Assembly: GCF_026810505.1 (NCBI RefSeq)
Contig: NZ_CP101750.1
Span: forward strand, 6,388,501 to 6,452,500
Direction of reading: 5' to 3'
From: Streptomyces sp. Je 1-369
GTDB lineage: Bacteria; Actinomycetota; Actinomycetes; Streptomycetales; Streptomycetaceae
Length of the DNA stretch: 64,000 nucleotides
A program made the translations under genes and the position numbers. The notes under the pieces were generated by a model. The model was not told where the DNA came from. It did no database searches and worked only from the letters and a program-made list of their open reading frames with translations. Positions 27,485 through 37,106 of this stretch are shown here, in pieces; within the stretch, counting starts at the first letter, position 1; the number at the start of each line of letters is the position of its first letter.

Positions 27485-27825
27485 GGGTCGGTGACCTCGC
27501 GTCATCGCTCGCGCAGGGATGGCTGGTTGCACATTGTTCGATCAAGAAACGTCAGCTGGTTGCTGTGTGTTTACCAGCGCCGGTCTGCGCGCGTCAACGG
27601 CGTGTGCACCCCATGTGGCCTGCGGAAATAACGAGTTGACCGGTATGGCGCACACATTGGTCGAGACCACTGACGCGCGCCTGGTGAGGGGGTGGCGCCA
27701 GGGGAAGGGGGGACGTGACCTGGTGGTCCGTCCGGGGGGCCACTGCTGTGGGCAGGCGCTCCGCGCGGCGGAACGGGTGGGCATGGCTGCCAGTGCCGGG
27801 ATGGCGTACGGGGGCGTACACGGCG
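27485..27825. other. Intergenic region upstream of the importer operon
   Basis: About 340 bp without a supported gene. It should carry the importer promoter (reading left). A less GC-rich patch at 27535-27570 (attgttcgatcaagaaacg) is the likeliest location, but no clean -35/-10 pair is visible. Confidence 0.5.
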
Positions 27826-27858
27826 GTGGGCCCGCACCGGGGAACGGTGCGGGCCCAC
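27826..27858 (-). terminator. Terminator of the EspI-like ATPase gene
   Basis: A perfect 14-bp stem gtgggcccgcaccg/cggtgcgggcccac with the 5-nt loop gggaa, located about 60 bp past the stop codon of the minus-strand ATPase gene. Confidence 0.87.
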
Positions 27859-27920
27859 TGATGAATCGGCTGTGACTGTGACTGTGACCGTGCCTGCGAC
27901 GGCGACGGCGACTGCTGTCG

Positions 27921-30900
27921 CTACTGCTGCGGAGGCGGCGGCTGCTGGAAGGGTGCGCCGGGCTGGGCGGGCGGGGGAGCTTGCTGTGCCTGCTGCGGCG
28001 GCTGGGGTTGCTGTGGCGGCTGTGTCTGCTGGGGTTGCTGAGGCTGCCATCCCTGCGGGGCGCCCGGCTGCTGCGGGTAGGGCTGTTGCTGCCCGGGCTG
28101 GGGCTGGGGCTGGGGCTGGTGCGGGGGCTGGGGCTGCTGGGGTGCGTACGGCTGAGGTTGCTGGGGAGCGTACGGCTGCGCCTGCGGTTGCTGCGCCTGC
28201 GGTTGCTGTGCCTGCTGGCCCGGCATCGGCGGAGCCAGATGCGGGGGCGGATTCCCGTCCGACGTCCACAGCCCCTGCTGCTGCTGGGCCCGTACGAAGT
28301 CCTCCGCGACCATCGCGGAGAGGTTGAAGTACGCCTCCCGCACCTTGGGCCGCATCATGTCGAGATCGACCTCGGCACCGGCGGCGAGATGCTCGTCGAA
28401 GGGGATGACGACGACGCCCCGGCACCGCGTCTCGAAGTGCGACACGATGTCGTCGACCTTGATCATCTTGCCGGTCTCGCGCACACCGGAGATGACGGTG
28501 ATGGACCGCGAGACGAGATCGGCGTACCCGTGCGCGGAGAGCCAGTCCAGCGTCGTCGAGGCGCTGCTCGCCCCGTCCACGGACGGTGTGGAGATGATGA
28601 TCAGCTGATCGGCGAGGTCGAGCACGCCACGCATGGCGCTGTAGAGCAGCCCCGTACCGGAGTCGGTGAGGATGATCGGGTACTGCTTGCCGAGTACGTC
28701 GATCGCGCGCCGGTAGTCCTCGTCGTTGAACGTGGTCGACACGGCCGGGTCGACGTCGTTGGCGATGATCTCGAGCCCGGACGGCGCCTGCGAGGTGAAG
28801 CGCCGGATGTCCATGTACGAGTTGATGTACGGGATCGCCTGGACGAGGTCACGAATGGTGGCCCCGGTCTCGCGCCGCACGCGCCGGCCGAGCGTACCGG
28901 CGTCGGGGTTGGCGTCGATCGCGAGGATCTTGTCCTGCCGCTCGGTGGCGAGCGTGGAGCCCAGCGCGGTGGTGGTGGTCGTCTTGCCGACGCCGCCCTT
29001 GAGGCTGATGACGGCGATGCGGTAGCAGGAGAGAACCGGGGTCCGGATCAGCTCCAGCTTCCGCTGCCGCTCGGCCTCCTCCTTCTTGCCGCCCAGCTTG
29101 AACCGCGAACCGCCCGCGGGCCGACTGCTCTTGGCCTTCTGCTTGTTGTTCCGCAGCAGCCGGTCGGAGGACAGCTCGACGGCGGCGGTGTACCCGAGCG
29201 GAGCCCCGGGGTTCGTCCGCTCGCGCTGATCGTGCCGCACGGCTTGCGGCCAGGCGGCACCGGTACGGGGGTCGACGGGGCCTTGGGGCTGCTGGGGTGC
29301 TTGGGGCTGGGCGGGGGGCTGGGCGGGCGGGGGGGGGGCGGGGGCGGGGGGCGGGGGGGGGCGGGGGTGGGGATGCGGTTGGGCTTGCTGTTGAGGCGCA
29401 GGCGGCTGCTGGTTCGGAAGGGGCTGCGCGCCGGGGGCGGGCTGCTGCGGCTGGCCGGGGAAGGGCTGCGCGGGCTGTCCAGGCTGCACGGGGTGCTGCC
29501 CCTGCGGCGCGGGCGCCTGCGGGAACCCGTACCCGCTGCTGCTCTGGGCGGCGGGTTCAGGGGTGACCGGAGTGGCGGGGGCGGCGGGGGTGGGCGGAGC
29601 GGAGTTCTGCGGGGGAGGGGCGGGGGCGAAGGGTGCACCGGGTGCGGCGGGGGTCTGCGGGAAGCCGTAACCGCTCTGCGGGGCCTCGGGGGCGGCAGGC
29701 GCGGGGGCGGAGTTCTGCGCGGGCGGGTTCGGCGGCGCGACCGGCGCACCGGACGCGGCCTGCGGGAACCCGTAGCCGCTCAGCGGGGCCTCGGAGGCGG
29801 CGTTCGGCGCAGGCGGGTTCGGCGGCGTGACCGGCGCACCGGGCGCGGCCTGCGGGAACCCGTAGCTGCTCTGCGGTGCCGCAGGGGCGGGCGGAGCGGA
29901 GTTCTGGGCAGGCGGAGCGGGGGCGAAGGGCGCACCGGGTGCGGCGACTCCGGCTTGCGGGAACCCGTAACCGCTCTGCGGGGCCTCGGGGGCGGCAGGC
30001 GCGGGGGCGGAGTTCTGCGCGGGCGGGGTAGGGGCGGTCGGCGTAACGGGTGCGGCAGGCGCGGCCTGCGGGAACCCGTAACCACCCTGCTGCGGCTGCG
30101 GAGCGGCAGGCGCAGGCGCGGACGTAGGCCACGTACCCGGCGCGGGCTGCGGAGTCTGCGGCTGAACGGGCGCGGTGGGCGGAGCCTGAGGAGTCTGCGC
30201 CTGCGCGGGCCACTGCGGCGCGGCGGCCGGAGCCGCGGGCTGGAACGCGGGCGGCAGCGGAGGCAGCACGTCCTGAGGGGAGGGCGGCGGAGGCCAGGCG
30301 GAGGGCGCGGAGTCCTGTGCGGCGTCGACAGCACGGACGGAAGCGGACGCGCCGAGCTCCTCGGCTACGGACTCGGAGTCATCGTGAGCGTCAGTCCCAG
30401 CACGACCGCTCACCCCCGACTCGGTCTCCCGCTCCTGCTTCCCCTCACCGGGCTCACCGGACTCACCAGACTTAACGGCTACGTCGGACGCACCGGCCTC
30501 GTCCACGTCGGAGGAGATCACACCGGAGCGGTCGGCCTCGGCGGCCCGTTCCGCAGCGGCCCGCTCCTCGAACTCCCGCTTCAGGGCACGAGCGGAGAAC
30601 CGCATGGTGGCGCCACTCTCAAGATCGCCACTGCCAAGGCTCTCGGAGACGGGCTCGCCGACTGCACTGTCGGCGGAGGAGGACACGGACGCGTCCGCCC
30701 CCTGCCCGGCATCGTCACGACCCGCCTCGCGCTCCCCGCGCTCCCCGCGCTCTTCGCGCTCCTTGGCCTCAGCAAGGGCGTCGACGTCCTTCTTGGGCAC
30801 GACACCAGTCACATGCACGGAGGCCGCAGGCCCGGCGAGGGCCCCGCTCCAGTCGGAGGCGGCATCACTGGAAGAAACGGGCGGCATGGACGAAGGGGCG

Positions 30901-31538
30901 ACGGAAGGCGCAGCAGAGGCCGCAGCGCCCCTCTCTCCTGCCTCCTCCACAGCAACGTCATCCACAGCGACGTCATCCACAGCAACGTCATCCACGGAGC
31001 CCGAAGCACCCGAGACGGCGTCGGAAGCCGAAGCATCCGAAGCATCCGGAGCCGCAGGCTGAAACCCACTCCCCACGGGCAACTTGGGCACGACGCTCGG
31101 TACGCCCGCCGAAGGCGGCCCCAGCGGCAGCGGCGGAGGCGGCGGAGCGGCGAAGGAGGGCATGGCGGGAACACCCGGCGCAGCCGAAGCGGAGTCCCCC
31201 GAATCGGCCGCCGTCCCCGCAGCGGAAGCACCCGACGCAGAGGCGCCCGACGCGGCGGCATCCGACGCAGCAGCATCGGGCCCAGAGGCAACCGGCGCGG
31301 AAGCGGGCGGCTCCGGCGCAGGCGACGTAGAACCAGGCGACGTAGAACCAGGCGGCGTAGAAACGGGCGGCGCCGAAGGCGTCTCACCCGCGCTGCCCGA
31401 GGCGTTCTGCGTGTACCAGGCAGGCGGTGCGTAGTCGATGGTGAACTCGCCCGTCGTCTCGGCAGCGGACTCCGCGTCGGACTGATCATCGACGGGTGAG
31501 TCCCAGCCCCCGCGGATCTCGTCCCGATCGCTGTTCAC
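27921..31538 (-). CDS. MinD/ParA-type ATPase with long disordered Pro-rich arms (EspI-like, type VII secretion associated)
   Basis: A 1,205-residue protein. Roughly the first 790 residues are disordered and Ala/Pro/Ser/Gln-rich with local repeats, then comes a basic linker and a MinD-type ATPase: deviant Walker [11 protein letters not shown] (K847), [13 protein letters not shown], and [10 protein letters not shown]. The last 120 residues are Gln/Pro-rich. Similar proteins with a proline-rich arm plus MinD domain occur in mycobacterial ESX loci as EspI and are implicated in controlling secretion. GTG at 31538 with ggagg 4 nt upstream. First gene of the secretion locus on its left side. Confidence 0.82.
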   Translation of the reverse strand: MNSDRDEIRGGWDSPVDDQSDAESAAETTGEFTIDYAPPAWYTQNASGSAGETPSAPPVSTPPGSTSPGSTSPAPEPPASAPVASGPDAAASDAAASGASASGASAAGTAADSGDSASAAPGVPAMPSFAAPPPPPLPLGPPSAGVPSVVPKLPVGSGFQPAAPDASDASASDAVSGASGSVDDVAVDDVAVDDVAVEEAGERGAAASAAPSVAPSSMPPVSSSDAASDWSGALAGPAASVHVTGVVPKKDVDALAEAKEREERGERGEREAGRDDAGQGADASVSSSADSAVGEPVSESLGSGDLESGATMRFSARALKREFEERAAAERAAEADRSGVISSDVDEAGASDVAVKSGESGEPGEGKQERETESGVSGRAGTDAHDDSESVAEELGASASVRAVDAAQDSAPSAWPPPPSPQDVLPPLPPAFQPAAPAAAPQWPAQAQTPQAPPTAPVQPQTPQPAPGTWPTSAPAPAAPQPQQGGYGFPQAAPAAPVTPTAPTPPAQNSAPAPAAPEAPQSGYGFPQAGVAAPGAPFAPAPPAQNSAPPAPAAPQSSYGFPQAAPGAPVTPPNPPAPNAASEAPLSGYGFPQAASGAPVAPPNPPAQNSAPAPAAPEAPQSGYGFPQTPAAPGAPFAPAPPPQNSAPPTPAAPATPVTPEPAAQSSSGYGFPQAPAPQGQHPVQPGQPAQPFPGQPQQPAPGAQPLPNQQPPAPQQQAQPHPHPRPPPPPAPAPPPPAQPPAQPQAPQQPQGPVDPRTGAAWPQAVRHDQRERTNPGAPLGYTAAVELSSDRLLRNNKQKAKSSRPAGGSRFKLGGKKEEAERQRKLELIRTPVLSCYRIAVISLKGGVGKTTTTTALGSTLATERQDKILAIDANPDAGTLGRRVRRETGATIRDLVQAIPYINSYMDIRRFTSQAPSGLEIIANDVDPAVSTTFNDEDYRRAIDVLGKQYPIILTDSGTGLLYSAMRGVLDLADQLIIISTPSVDGASSASTTLDWLSAHGYADLVSRSITVISGVRETGKMIKVDDIVSHFETRCRGVVVIPFDEHLAAGAEVDLDMMRPKVREAYFNLSAMVAEDFVRAQQQQGLWTSDGNPPPHLAPPMPGQQAQQPQAQQPQAQPYAPQQPQPYAPQQPQPPHQPQPQPQPGQQQPYPQQPGAPQGWQPQQPQQTQPPQQPQPPQQAQQAPPPAQPGAPFQQPPPPQQ
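29518..30083 (-). repeat. Six in-gene repeats encoding GYGFPQ
   Basis: The 18-bp plus-strand motif ctgcgggaacccgta(a/g)cc recurs at 29518, 29655, 29760, 29850, 29955 and 30066, with spacing of 90-137 bp and proline-rich spacers ([12 protein letters not shown]). The protein therefore displays evenly spaced aromatic stickers in a disordered arm. Confidence 0.88.
30951..30995 (-). repeat. 15-bp tandem repeat encoding VDDVA
   Basis: Three copies of agc(a/g)acgtcatccac encode [15 protein letters not shown] in the acidic part of the disordered arm. The units are multiples of three, so copy changes keep the frame. Confidence 0.88.
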
Positions 31539-31833
31539 AATGCCTCCTGATGTGGTCGAGCACCCTCGTGCCGTGGTGGGGGGCGACCGTTCCTGTCGTC
31601 CGATCCGCCTGGCTCTCCCCGTAGAGGGACGCGCATGAACCGTTCAAGGGTTCTGGCGTCGCGCCCTGTCCCAGCCTAATCACCAAAACCACGAGCACGG
31701 CAGGGCAGTCCACCCCACCAATGCTGTCCATTGCGTCACGCCCCACGCAGGAGCGATCCACGTACATCAATCAGTGACGGACAAAACCCCCAACGCCCGA
31801 CACTCCACCCCGAATTACCGAGGCCCCGTCCGG

Positions 31834-32739
31834 TCAGTCCATCCGCCGGGCGGTACCCAACAATCCGGTCTCGGCATCCGTGGCCTGCGTCATCACGTAC
31901 TGCCGGTCCCGATCGGCGCACCACAGGGTCACACCGTCCGCCAGCGTCGGCAGCGACTCGACGTCGGCGCCCGGCAACCCGAGGTGCCGTCCGATCTGCA
32001 CCGCTTCGTCCGGCGACACCCGCTGCACGCCCACCAGCCGCGCCTGCCGCACGAGCCGAGGCGCGACGGGACTCAGATAGGGCAGCACCGTCAGCACGGA
32101 CTGCCACGGCGCGGAGGCGACCCGCCCCCGAGGCGGCCGCATCCCGCAGTCCCGCACCACGAGCACCGGACTCCCCGCGGACGCCCCCTGCGGCGGCACC
32201 CGCCCCACGTCGTGCACGGCCATCCCGCTCTGCCCGACCCCGAGCGCCTGCACCAGCTGCGCCCACGCCCCGGCCCGCCCGGTCTCCACAGCCACCCGCG
32301 CGCCGGTCGCGGCGGCCCGCAACGCGATGACCTGCGCCGTCCACAGGCCACCGATGAAGACCATGTCGTACGGGGTCGGCCGGTTGACGCCGAGCACGGC
32401 GGGCCTGCTCTCGGCGTCGACGCCTATGACCACGCCGTCGTCCCCGATGGGGAGGCCGAGTTCGGGCAACGACTCCAGAGGGAGCGCATGCCGGGGGTGC
32501 CGCGGCCCGATCAGGCCGAACCCCGAACGAATCCGCTGCCGAGCGCGAGCCGCCACCGAAGTCACCGGTTCCCCGGGACGCGCGGACCCTCCAGACGCAG
32601 GCACCCCGGACACGGGCACCCCCGACGCGGGCATCCCGGACGCGGGTACTCCAGACGCGGGCATCCCGGACGCGGACGCCGATACAGGCCCACCCCCACC
32701 CCCCGGCGCAAGCCCCGGCCCATACCCCGATGCGGTCAT
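31834..32739 (-). CDS. Type VII secretion-associated protein of unknown function
   Basis: A 301-residue protein. After a low-complexity N-terminus (Gly/Pro/Ser/Ala, including a MPASGVPASG repeat) the remainder is an alpha/beta protein without membrane helices (VVIGVDAESRPAVLGVNRP, YDMVFIGGLWTAQVIALRAA, SPVLVVRDCGMRPPRGRVAS). I do not recognise a catalytic motif. Its ATG overlaps the eccE stop (TGATG) and the ribosome binding site ggaggt lies inside eccE, so it is translationally coupled to eccE and probably acts with it at the membrane face; that is inference. The 295-bp gap to the EspI-like gene has no other gene. Confidence 0.7.
   Translation of the reverse strand: MTASGYGPGLAPGGGGGPVSASASGMPASGVPASGMPASGVPVSGVPASGGSARPGEPVTSVAARARQRIRSGFGLIGPRHPRHALPLESLPELGLPIGDDGVVIGVDAESRPAVLGVNRPTPYDMVFIGGLWTAQVIALRAAATGARVAVETGRAGAWAQLVQALGVGQSGMAVHDVGRVPPQGASAGSPVLVVRDCGMRPPRGRVASAPWQSVLTVLPYLSPVAPRLVRQARLVGVQRVSPDEAVQIGRHLGLPGADVESLPTLADGVTLWCADRDRQYVMTQATDAETGLLGTARRMD
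32594..32668 (-). repeat. 15-bp tandem repeat (five units) in the secretion-associated gene
   Basis: Units gacgc(g/a)ggca(c/t)cccg at 32594, 32609, 32624, 32639 and 32654 encode the (M/V)PASG repeat; the frame is kept whatever the copy number. Confidence 0.88.
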
Positions 32740-34079
32740 CAGCGCGTACCTCCGAGCGGCAGAGTGGCGAGTGTGCCGGGAAGCTGTTCGCGGTCGAGCC
32801 GCACGAGGCCGACCCTCGCCTGACGGGCGGCGTGCTCCAACGCGCGGCGCGCGGAGACGAGTTCGGCGTCCCCGCGCCCCGTCACGCGCATGTGCCCGCA
32901 CAGCGACACCTCCCTGCGGTCGTCGAGCCGCAGCGTCAGGCTGAACGTCGTCGCCAGCGCCGGGACCGCCGTGAGCGAGGCCACGAGTTGAGGGAGTGGC
33001 TGCCCCGCGGAACCGCCGAGGTGCGGCCAGCGCCGTACCCAGTACGTCGTGTGCCTGCGGTTGTCGCACCGCCACGACCGTGCCGTCTCCTCCGTCCGAC
33101 GCTCCGGCGCATCCGCGCGCCCCGCCTGGGCGGTCACCAGGGGATTGGCTCCGGCGGATGTCGCGACGGCGGACGTCAGCTCTTCCTCGTCCAGCACCGT
33201 GACCCGGAAGCCCGCCCCGGTCAGCCGGCTCGCGAGCTGGTCGACGGCCCGCACGACGCACTTCTGGGCGCCGAGCAGCCCTCCTCCGCGTGCCGTCACG
33301 GCTTCCGGGCAGAGCTCGGGGTCGAGCTTCAGCGCGATCCAGGTGATCCGTACCGCGGGCGCCCCGGTCTGTGCCTGCAGCGGTGCGTAGTTGCCGACGG
33401 CGATCGACTGCTGCGGCAGGTGAAGGGCGGGTGCGGGCTGCGTGTGCAGCACGACCTGCGCGGACTCCAGCCGGATGCCGTCGACTTCGAGGGCGTCGGC
33501 CACGAGCCGCAGCGGGAGCGGACGTTGCAGCCGGTCGGCACGCAACGAGGTCGCCTCCGACTCGACTTGAAGAACAGCGGTCACGAAGGTGCCGTCCCCG
33601 ATGATGCCCACGGAGCGGCGATCCCTGTCACCGTAGGCGTACGTACGCAGCGCGGGATCACACTCGACGGCCGGCGCGAGACCCGGCTCGGTGCCGGGAC
33701 GCACCGGAGTGCTGAAGGCCCGCCTCTGCCGCGTGCGCAGCGCCCGCGCCGTGCTCAGCCAGTCGGGCAGGGAACGCCCCCGTCGGCGTACGAGCGCCAG
33801 CAGGAGCAGCGGCGTGGACACCAGGAGCGCCGGGACGACGAGGAGTTGGTCCACGACCCAGGCGGAGAGGAGCAGAGCCGCGGCGACCTCGACGAGCACG
33901 AGCTGTTGCAGCCGGAACGAACCGTACTGCTGTGCTCGTAGCCGGAGTTGCACCGAAGCCGGCCCATGGGCGGCGGTCGCCCTGGGCCTGGGCCCCTCGG
34001 GTCCGGACTGCGGACCGCCGGACCCGGCGGCCGGGGTGTGCACGCGCGCCCGCGATCTTCTCCGTGTGGCCACAGCCAT
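32739..34079 (-). CDS. eccE: Type VII secretion membrane protein EccE
   Basis: A 446-residue protein: an N-terminal basic disordered stretch, two adjacent membrane helices (about residues 60-76 and 80-97, LVLVEVAAALLLSAWVV and LVVPALLVSTPLLLLALV), then a cytoplasmic alpha/beta domain. That is the EccE topology, and the gene lies next to eccB in divergent orientation. EccE sits at the periphery of the mycobacterial ESX membrane complex. ATG at 34079 with a ggggggt about 10 nt upstream. Family assignment rests on topology and location, as EccE sequences are poorly conserved. Confidence 0.82.
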   Translation of the reverse strand: MAVATRRRSRARVHTPAAGSGGPQSGPEGPRPRATAAHGPASVQLRLRAQQYGSFRLQQLVLVEVAAALLLSAWVVDQLLVVPALLVSTPLLLLALVRRRGRSLPDWLSTARALRTRQRRAFSTPVRPGTEPGLAPAVECDPALRTYAYGDRDRRSVGIIGDGTFVTAVLQVESEATSLRADRLQRPLPLRLVADALEVDGIRLESAQVVLHTQPAPALHLPQQSIAVGNYAPLQAQTGAPAVRITWIALKLDPELCPEAVTARGGGLLGAQKCVVRAVDQLASRLTGAGFRVTVLDEEELTSAVATSAGANPLVTAQAGRADAPERRTEETARSWRCDNRRHTTYWVRRWPHLGGSAGQPLPQLVASLTAVPALATTFSLTLRLDDRREVSLCGHMRVTGRGDAELVSARRALEHAARQARVGLVRLDREQLPGTLATLPLGGTR

Positions 34080-34253
34080 CACTTGATACCCCCCGAATGC
34101 GGCGAATTCCCTTGCCAAGTAGGGTGCTTGCCCGTCGCGGATCCCTACCCCCCGCGCACGCCCGACTACTCACCCTGCATAGTAGGGGCCGGGTCTTGCA
34201 ATGGAGGAACGGGGTTCGCGCCCCGACGTGCGGCGGGGGAGAAGCAGGCGCTC

Positions 34254-35783
34254 ATGGCATCACGGCGGGACGAGCTCAACGCGTACACCTTTGCGAAGAA
34301 GCGGACGTTGGCGGCATTTCTCCAGCCGTCGCCGACGGGGTCCGAAGAGGGTGCGCCGCGCCCTTTGCGAGCCTTCCTGCCGAGCGTGATCATGGGTGTC
34401 CTCGTTCTGGCGGTGTTCGGCGCCTGGGGGATGTTCCAGCCGAAGGCGCCGCCCGGCTGGGACGCGCCGGGCACCCGCGTGATCGTGGGAAAGGACTCGA
34501 CGACGCGGTACGTCGTACTCAAGACCGGTAAGAAGTCGCGCCTGCACCCCGTCCTGAACCTGGCATCGGCACGGCTGCTGATGAACGGCGCCGACTACAA
34601 GGTCATCCAGGTCGCCGACAGCATCCTCGACGCGGGCAAGCCGCCGCGCGGTCCCATCATCGGCATCCCTTACGCCCCCGACCGGCTCCCGTCCTCCGAC
34701 GAGGCGGGCAAGGCCAAGCGGTGGGCGGTCTGCGAGCAGCCGGGTTCCGGTGGCCGTACGACGCAGGAGGCGACGTTCGTCCTCGCCGACCGGGAAGCGG
34801 ACAAGATGGACGGCTCCCGGCGCCTCCACAAGGGCGAGGTGCTGTACGTGAAGACGCGCACGGGCACACGTCACCTCGTGGACGCGGCCGGAATGTCGTA
34901 CGAGGTGACGGGCGCCGAGGGGGACCTCCTCGCGGACGCGCTGGTGGGCCCGACCAGGAAGCCGCAACTGGTGACCAAGGAGTGGCTGGCCACGCTGCAC
35001 AGGGGCAACCCGATCCGGTTCCCGCAACTGCCCACGAGCGTGGGCGACCCGGCCGACGCGTCGGACCAGCTGTCGTCGGAGGAGAACCGGGTCGGCATGG
35101 TCCTGAAGGCGGAGACCGGCGAGGGCACCAAACACTTCGTGGTGCTTCCCGGCAAGGTCCAGCCGATCACCGAATTCACTGCCTGGCTCCTGACCAACTC
35201 CCCGCAGACGGCGCAGCTGAACATGAACGGTGAGGCTCGTACGGTCGGCCTCCAGGACTTCGCGTCCGCCGACGGCACCTTCGAGGGGGAGGCCGGTCAG
35301 TGGCCCCGCCACCGCACCGTCCAGGTCAACAGCGGACAGAGCGGTTCCGGTCGGGACACGGTGTGCAGTGTGCTGCGGAACGTGGATGACCAGGGTGGTA
35401 CGACGCTGAGCACGTGGGCCGGTCCGAAGTACCCGGCCGACATCGTGGCCGGCGGCACGAGTACGTACGTGACACCCGGAACGGGCCTGCTCTACACCCA
35501 GGTTCGTGGCACGCAGACGAAGACCGGGTCGCTCTTCCTCGTGACGGACACCGGCCTGCGGTACGCCGTGCAGGCCAACGGCGACAGCGACAGCGAGAAG
35601 TCCGACATCGGAGCGGACGGCAAGCAGCAGACGACGGACGGCAGCCCCGAACCCAGCGAGGCCCAAGTCAAGCTCGGCTACAAGAACGTCAGGCCCGCCA
35701 AGGTTCCCCTGCCCTGGTCCGACTTCCTTGCGAAAGGCCCCCGCCTCGACACCAACAGCGCACGGCAGCCACAGGGTTCCTGA
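34254..35783 (+). CDS. eccB: Type VII secretion protein EccB
   Basis: A 509-residue core component. The N-terminus MASRRDELNAYTFAKKRTLAA is diagnostic of EccB, followed by one membrane helix (VIMGVLVLAVFGAWGMF, about residues 47-63) and a large extracytoplasmic domain with repeats and paired Cys (WAVCEQP, TVCSVL). EccB forms part of the periplasmic side of the ESX complex. ATG at 34254, with a gggga/gagaag element upstream; divergent from eccE across a 174-bp gap. Confidence 0.95.
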   Translation: MASRRDELNAYTFAKKRTLAAFLQPSPTGSEEGAPRPLRAFLPSVIMGVLVLAVFGAWGMFQPKAPPGWDAPGTRVIVGKDSTTRYVVLKTGKKSRLHPVLNLASARLLMNGADYKVIQVADSILDAGKPPRGPIIGIPYAPDRLPSSDEAGKAKRWAVCEQPGSGGRTTQEATFVLADREADKMDGSRRLHKGEVLYVKTRTGTRHLVDAAGMSYEVTGAEGDLLADALVGPTRKPQLVTKEWLATLHRGNPIRFPQLPTSVGDPADASDQLSSEENRVGMVLKAETGEGTKHFVVLPGKVQPITEFTAWLLTNSPQTAQLNMNGEARTVGLQDFASADGTFEGEAGQWPRHRTVQVNSGQSGSGRDTVCSVLRNVDDQGGTTLSTWAGPKYPADIVAGGTSTYVTPGTGLLYTQVRGTQTKTGSLFLVTDTGLRYAVQANGDSDSEKSDIGADGKQQTTDGSPEPSEAQVKLGYKNVRPAKVPLPWSDFLAKGPRLDTNSARQPQGS

Positions 35784-35828
35784 GCCTTGTCACGCCTGAT
35801 GCCACCGACACAGAGGACAGAGGTAGCG

Positions 35829-37106
35829 GTGCCGCCGACGAGAAGAGTCCTGCTGGCCGGGGCCGCCATGGCCGCGGCGCTGAGCACGGCCACGGCCACG
35901 CCCACAGCCGCAGTGACGGCCACGCTGGTGGCTGCCGCCTCCGCCGAGGGCAGTGCACCGGTGCGTCTCACCGGCAACGGCGCGTGCCAGACCCCCGCCG
36001 AGCAGATCAAGGGCCGCCCCTGGCCTCTCCAGCGTGTGCTGCTGGATGAGTTGTGGCAGGACGGGAAGACGGGCAAGGGCATCCGGGTCGCCGTGATCGA
36101 CACGGGGGTGGACGACAAGAACCCGCAGCTCGCCGACGCGGTGGATGCCCGCGCGGGGCGTGACTACCTGACGAAGGGCAAGGGCGCGGACCCCACCAAG
36201 GACGAGGTTGGCCACGGCACGAAGGTCGCCGGCATCATCGCGGCCCGCCCGCACAAGGGGACGGGCTTCGTGGGCATCGCACCGGCCTCGACCATCATCC
36301 CGATCCGGCAGAACGACGCCGAGAACAGCGGGGACTCCGACACCATGGCGAAGGCCATCGACCACGCGGTCGCCGAGGGCGCCGACGTCATCAACATCTC
36401 CCAGGACACGACGAAACCCCTGTCCCGCACTTCGGCCCTGGCCAAGGCGGTACGTGACGCCCTCGACTCGGACGTCGTGGTGGTCGCGTCCGCGGGGAAC
36501 GACGGCCTGGACGGCAAGGTGAAGAACACGTACCCCGCCGCCTTCGACGGCGTGCTCGCGGTGGCGTCCTCCGACCGGAACAACGAACGTGCGGCCTTCT
36601 CACAGCCGGGCGACTTCGTCGACGTGGCGGCCCCCGGCGTGGACATCGTGTCCACCGTTCCTGGCGGGGGCCAGTGCACGGACAACGGCACGAGTTTCTC
36701 GGCCCCCTTCGTCGCGGGCGTGGCAGCCCTCCTCAAGTCCCGGCACCCGGACTGGAGCCCGGCACAGATCGCCACCCGGATCGAGCAGACGGCGGAGCGC
36801 TCCATCAACGGCCACGACAACTACGTCGGCTGGGGCGTGATCGATCCCGTACGCGCCCTCACCACCTCCGACACCACCTCGCCCGCGTCTTCGCCGACCC
36901 CGGACCCCGGCGTGTCGAAGGCCCCGCCCCCGGACACGGCGGCGTTCTCGCTCGCCGAGACCTCGCAGGAGCGCGCCGAGCGGTACGCGACGTACGCGGT
37001 CGGCATCACCGCGGTCGTGGTGGCGGTGATCGCGGGCACGGCGGCGGCCCTGCGCGAGGCCCGCAGAAGACGTGAGGCCCCGAGCAGAAGGGACCCGAGG
37101 TCGTGA
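35829..37106 (+). CDS. mycP: Type VII secretion-associated serine protease (mycosin)
   Basis: A subtilisin-family protease anchored by its C-terminus, 425 residues. Catalytic triad: D91 in AVIDTGVDD, H129 in GHGTKVAG and S289 in NGTSFSAP, with the oxyanion Asn in SAGNDG. There is a signal sequence (RRVLLAGAAMAAALSTATA) and a C-terminal helix (TYAVGITAVVVAVIAGTAAA) ending in an Arg-rich tail. Mycosins are required for ESX complex stability and function. I use GTG 35829 because of agagg about 6 nt upstream; TTG 35787 and ATG 35799 are alternatives. It overlaps the next gene (GTGA). Confidence 0.93.
   Translation: MPPTRRVLLAGAAMAAALSTATATPTAAVTATLVAAASAEGSAPVRLTGNGACQTPAEQIKGRPWPLQRVLLDELWQDGKTGKGIRVAVIDTGVDDKNPQLADAVDARAGRDYLTKGKGADPTKDEVGHGTKVAGIIAARPHKGTGFVGIAPASTIIPIRQNDAENSGDSDTMAKAIDHAVAEGADVINISQDTTKPLSRTSALAKAVRDALDSDVVVVASAGNDGLDGKVKNTYPAAFDGVLAVASSDRNNERAAFSQPGDFVDVAAPGVDIVSTVPGGGQCTDNGTSFSAPFVAGVAALLKSRHPDWSPAQIATRIEQTAERSINGHDNYVGWGVIDPVRALTTSDTTSPASSPTPDPGVSKAPPPDTAAFSLAETSQERAERYATYAVGITAVVVAVIAGTAAALREARRRREAPSRRDPRS

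Noticed and set aside
27981-31499. 1,172-codon plus-strand open frame opposite the MinD-like ATPase
   Set aside because: Arg/Gly/Leu-rich mirror of the proline-rich arm; the minus strand carries the recognisable ATPase and a good GGAGG start.
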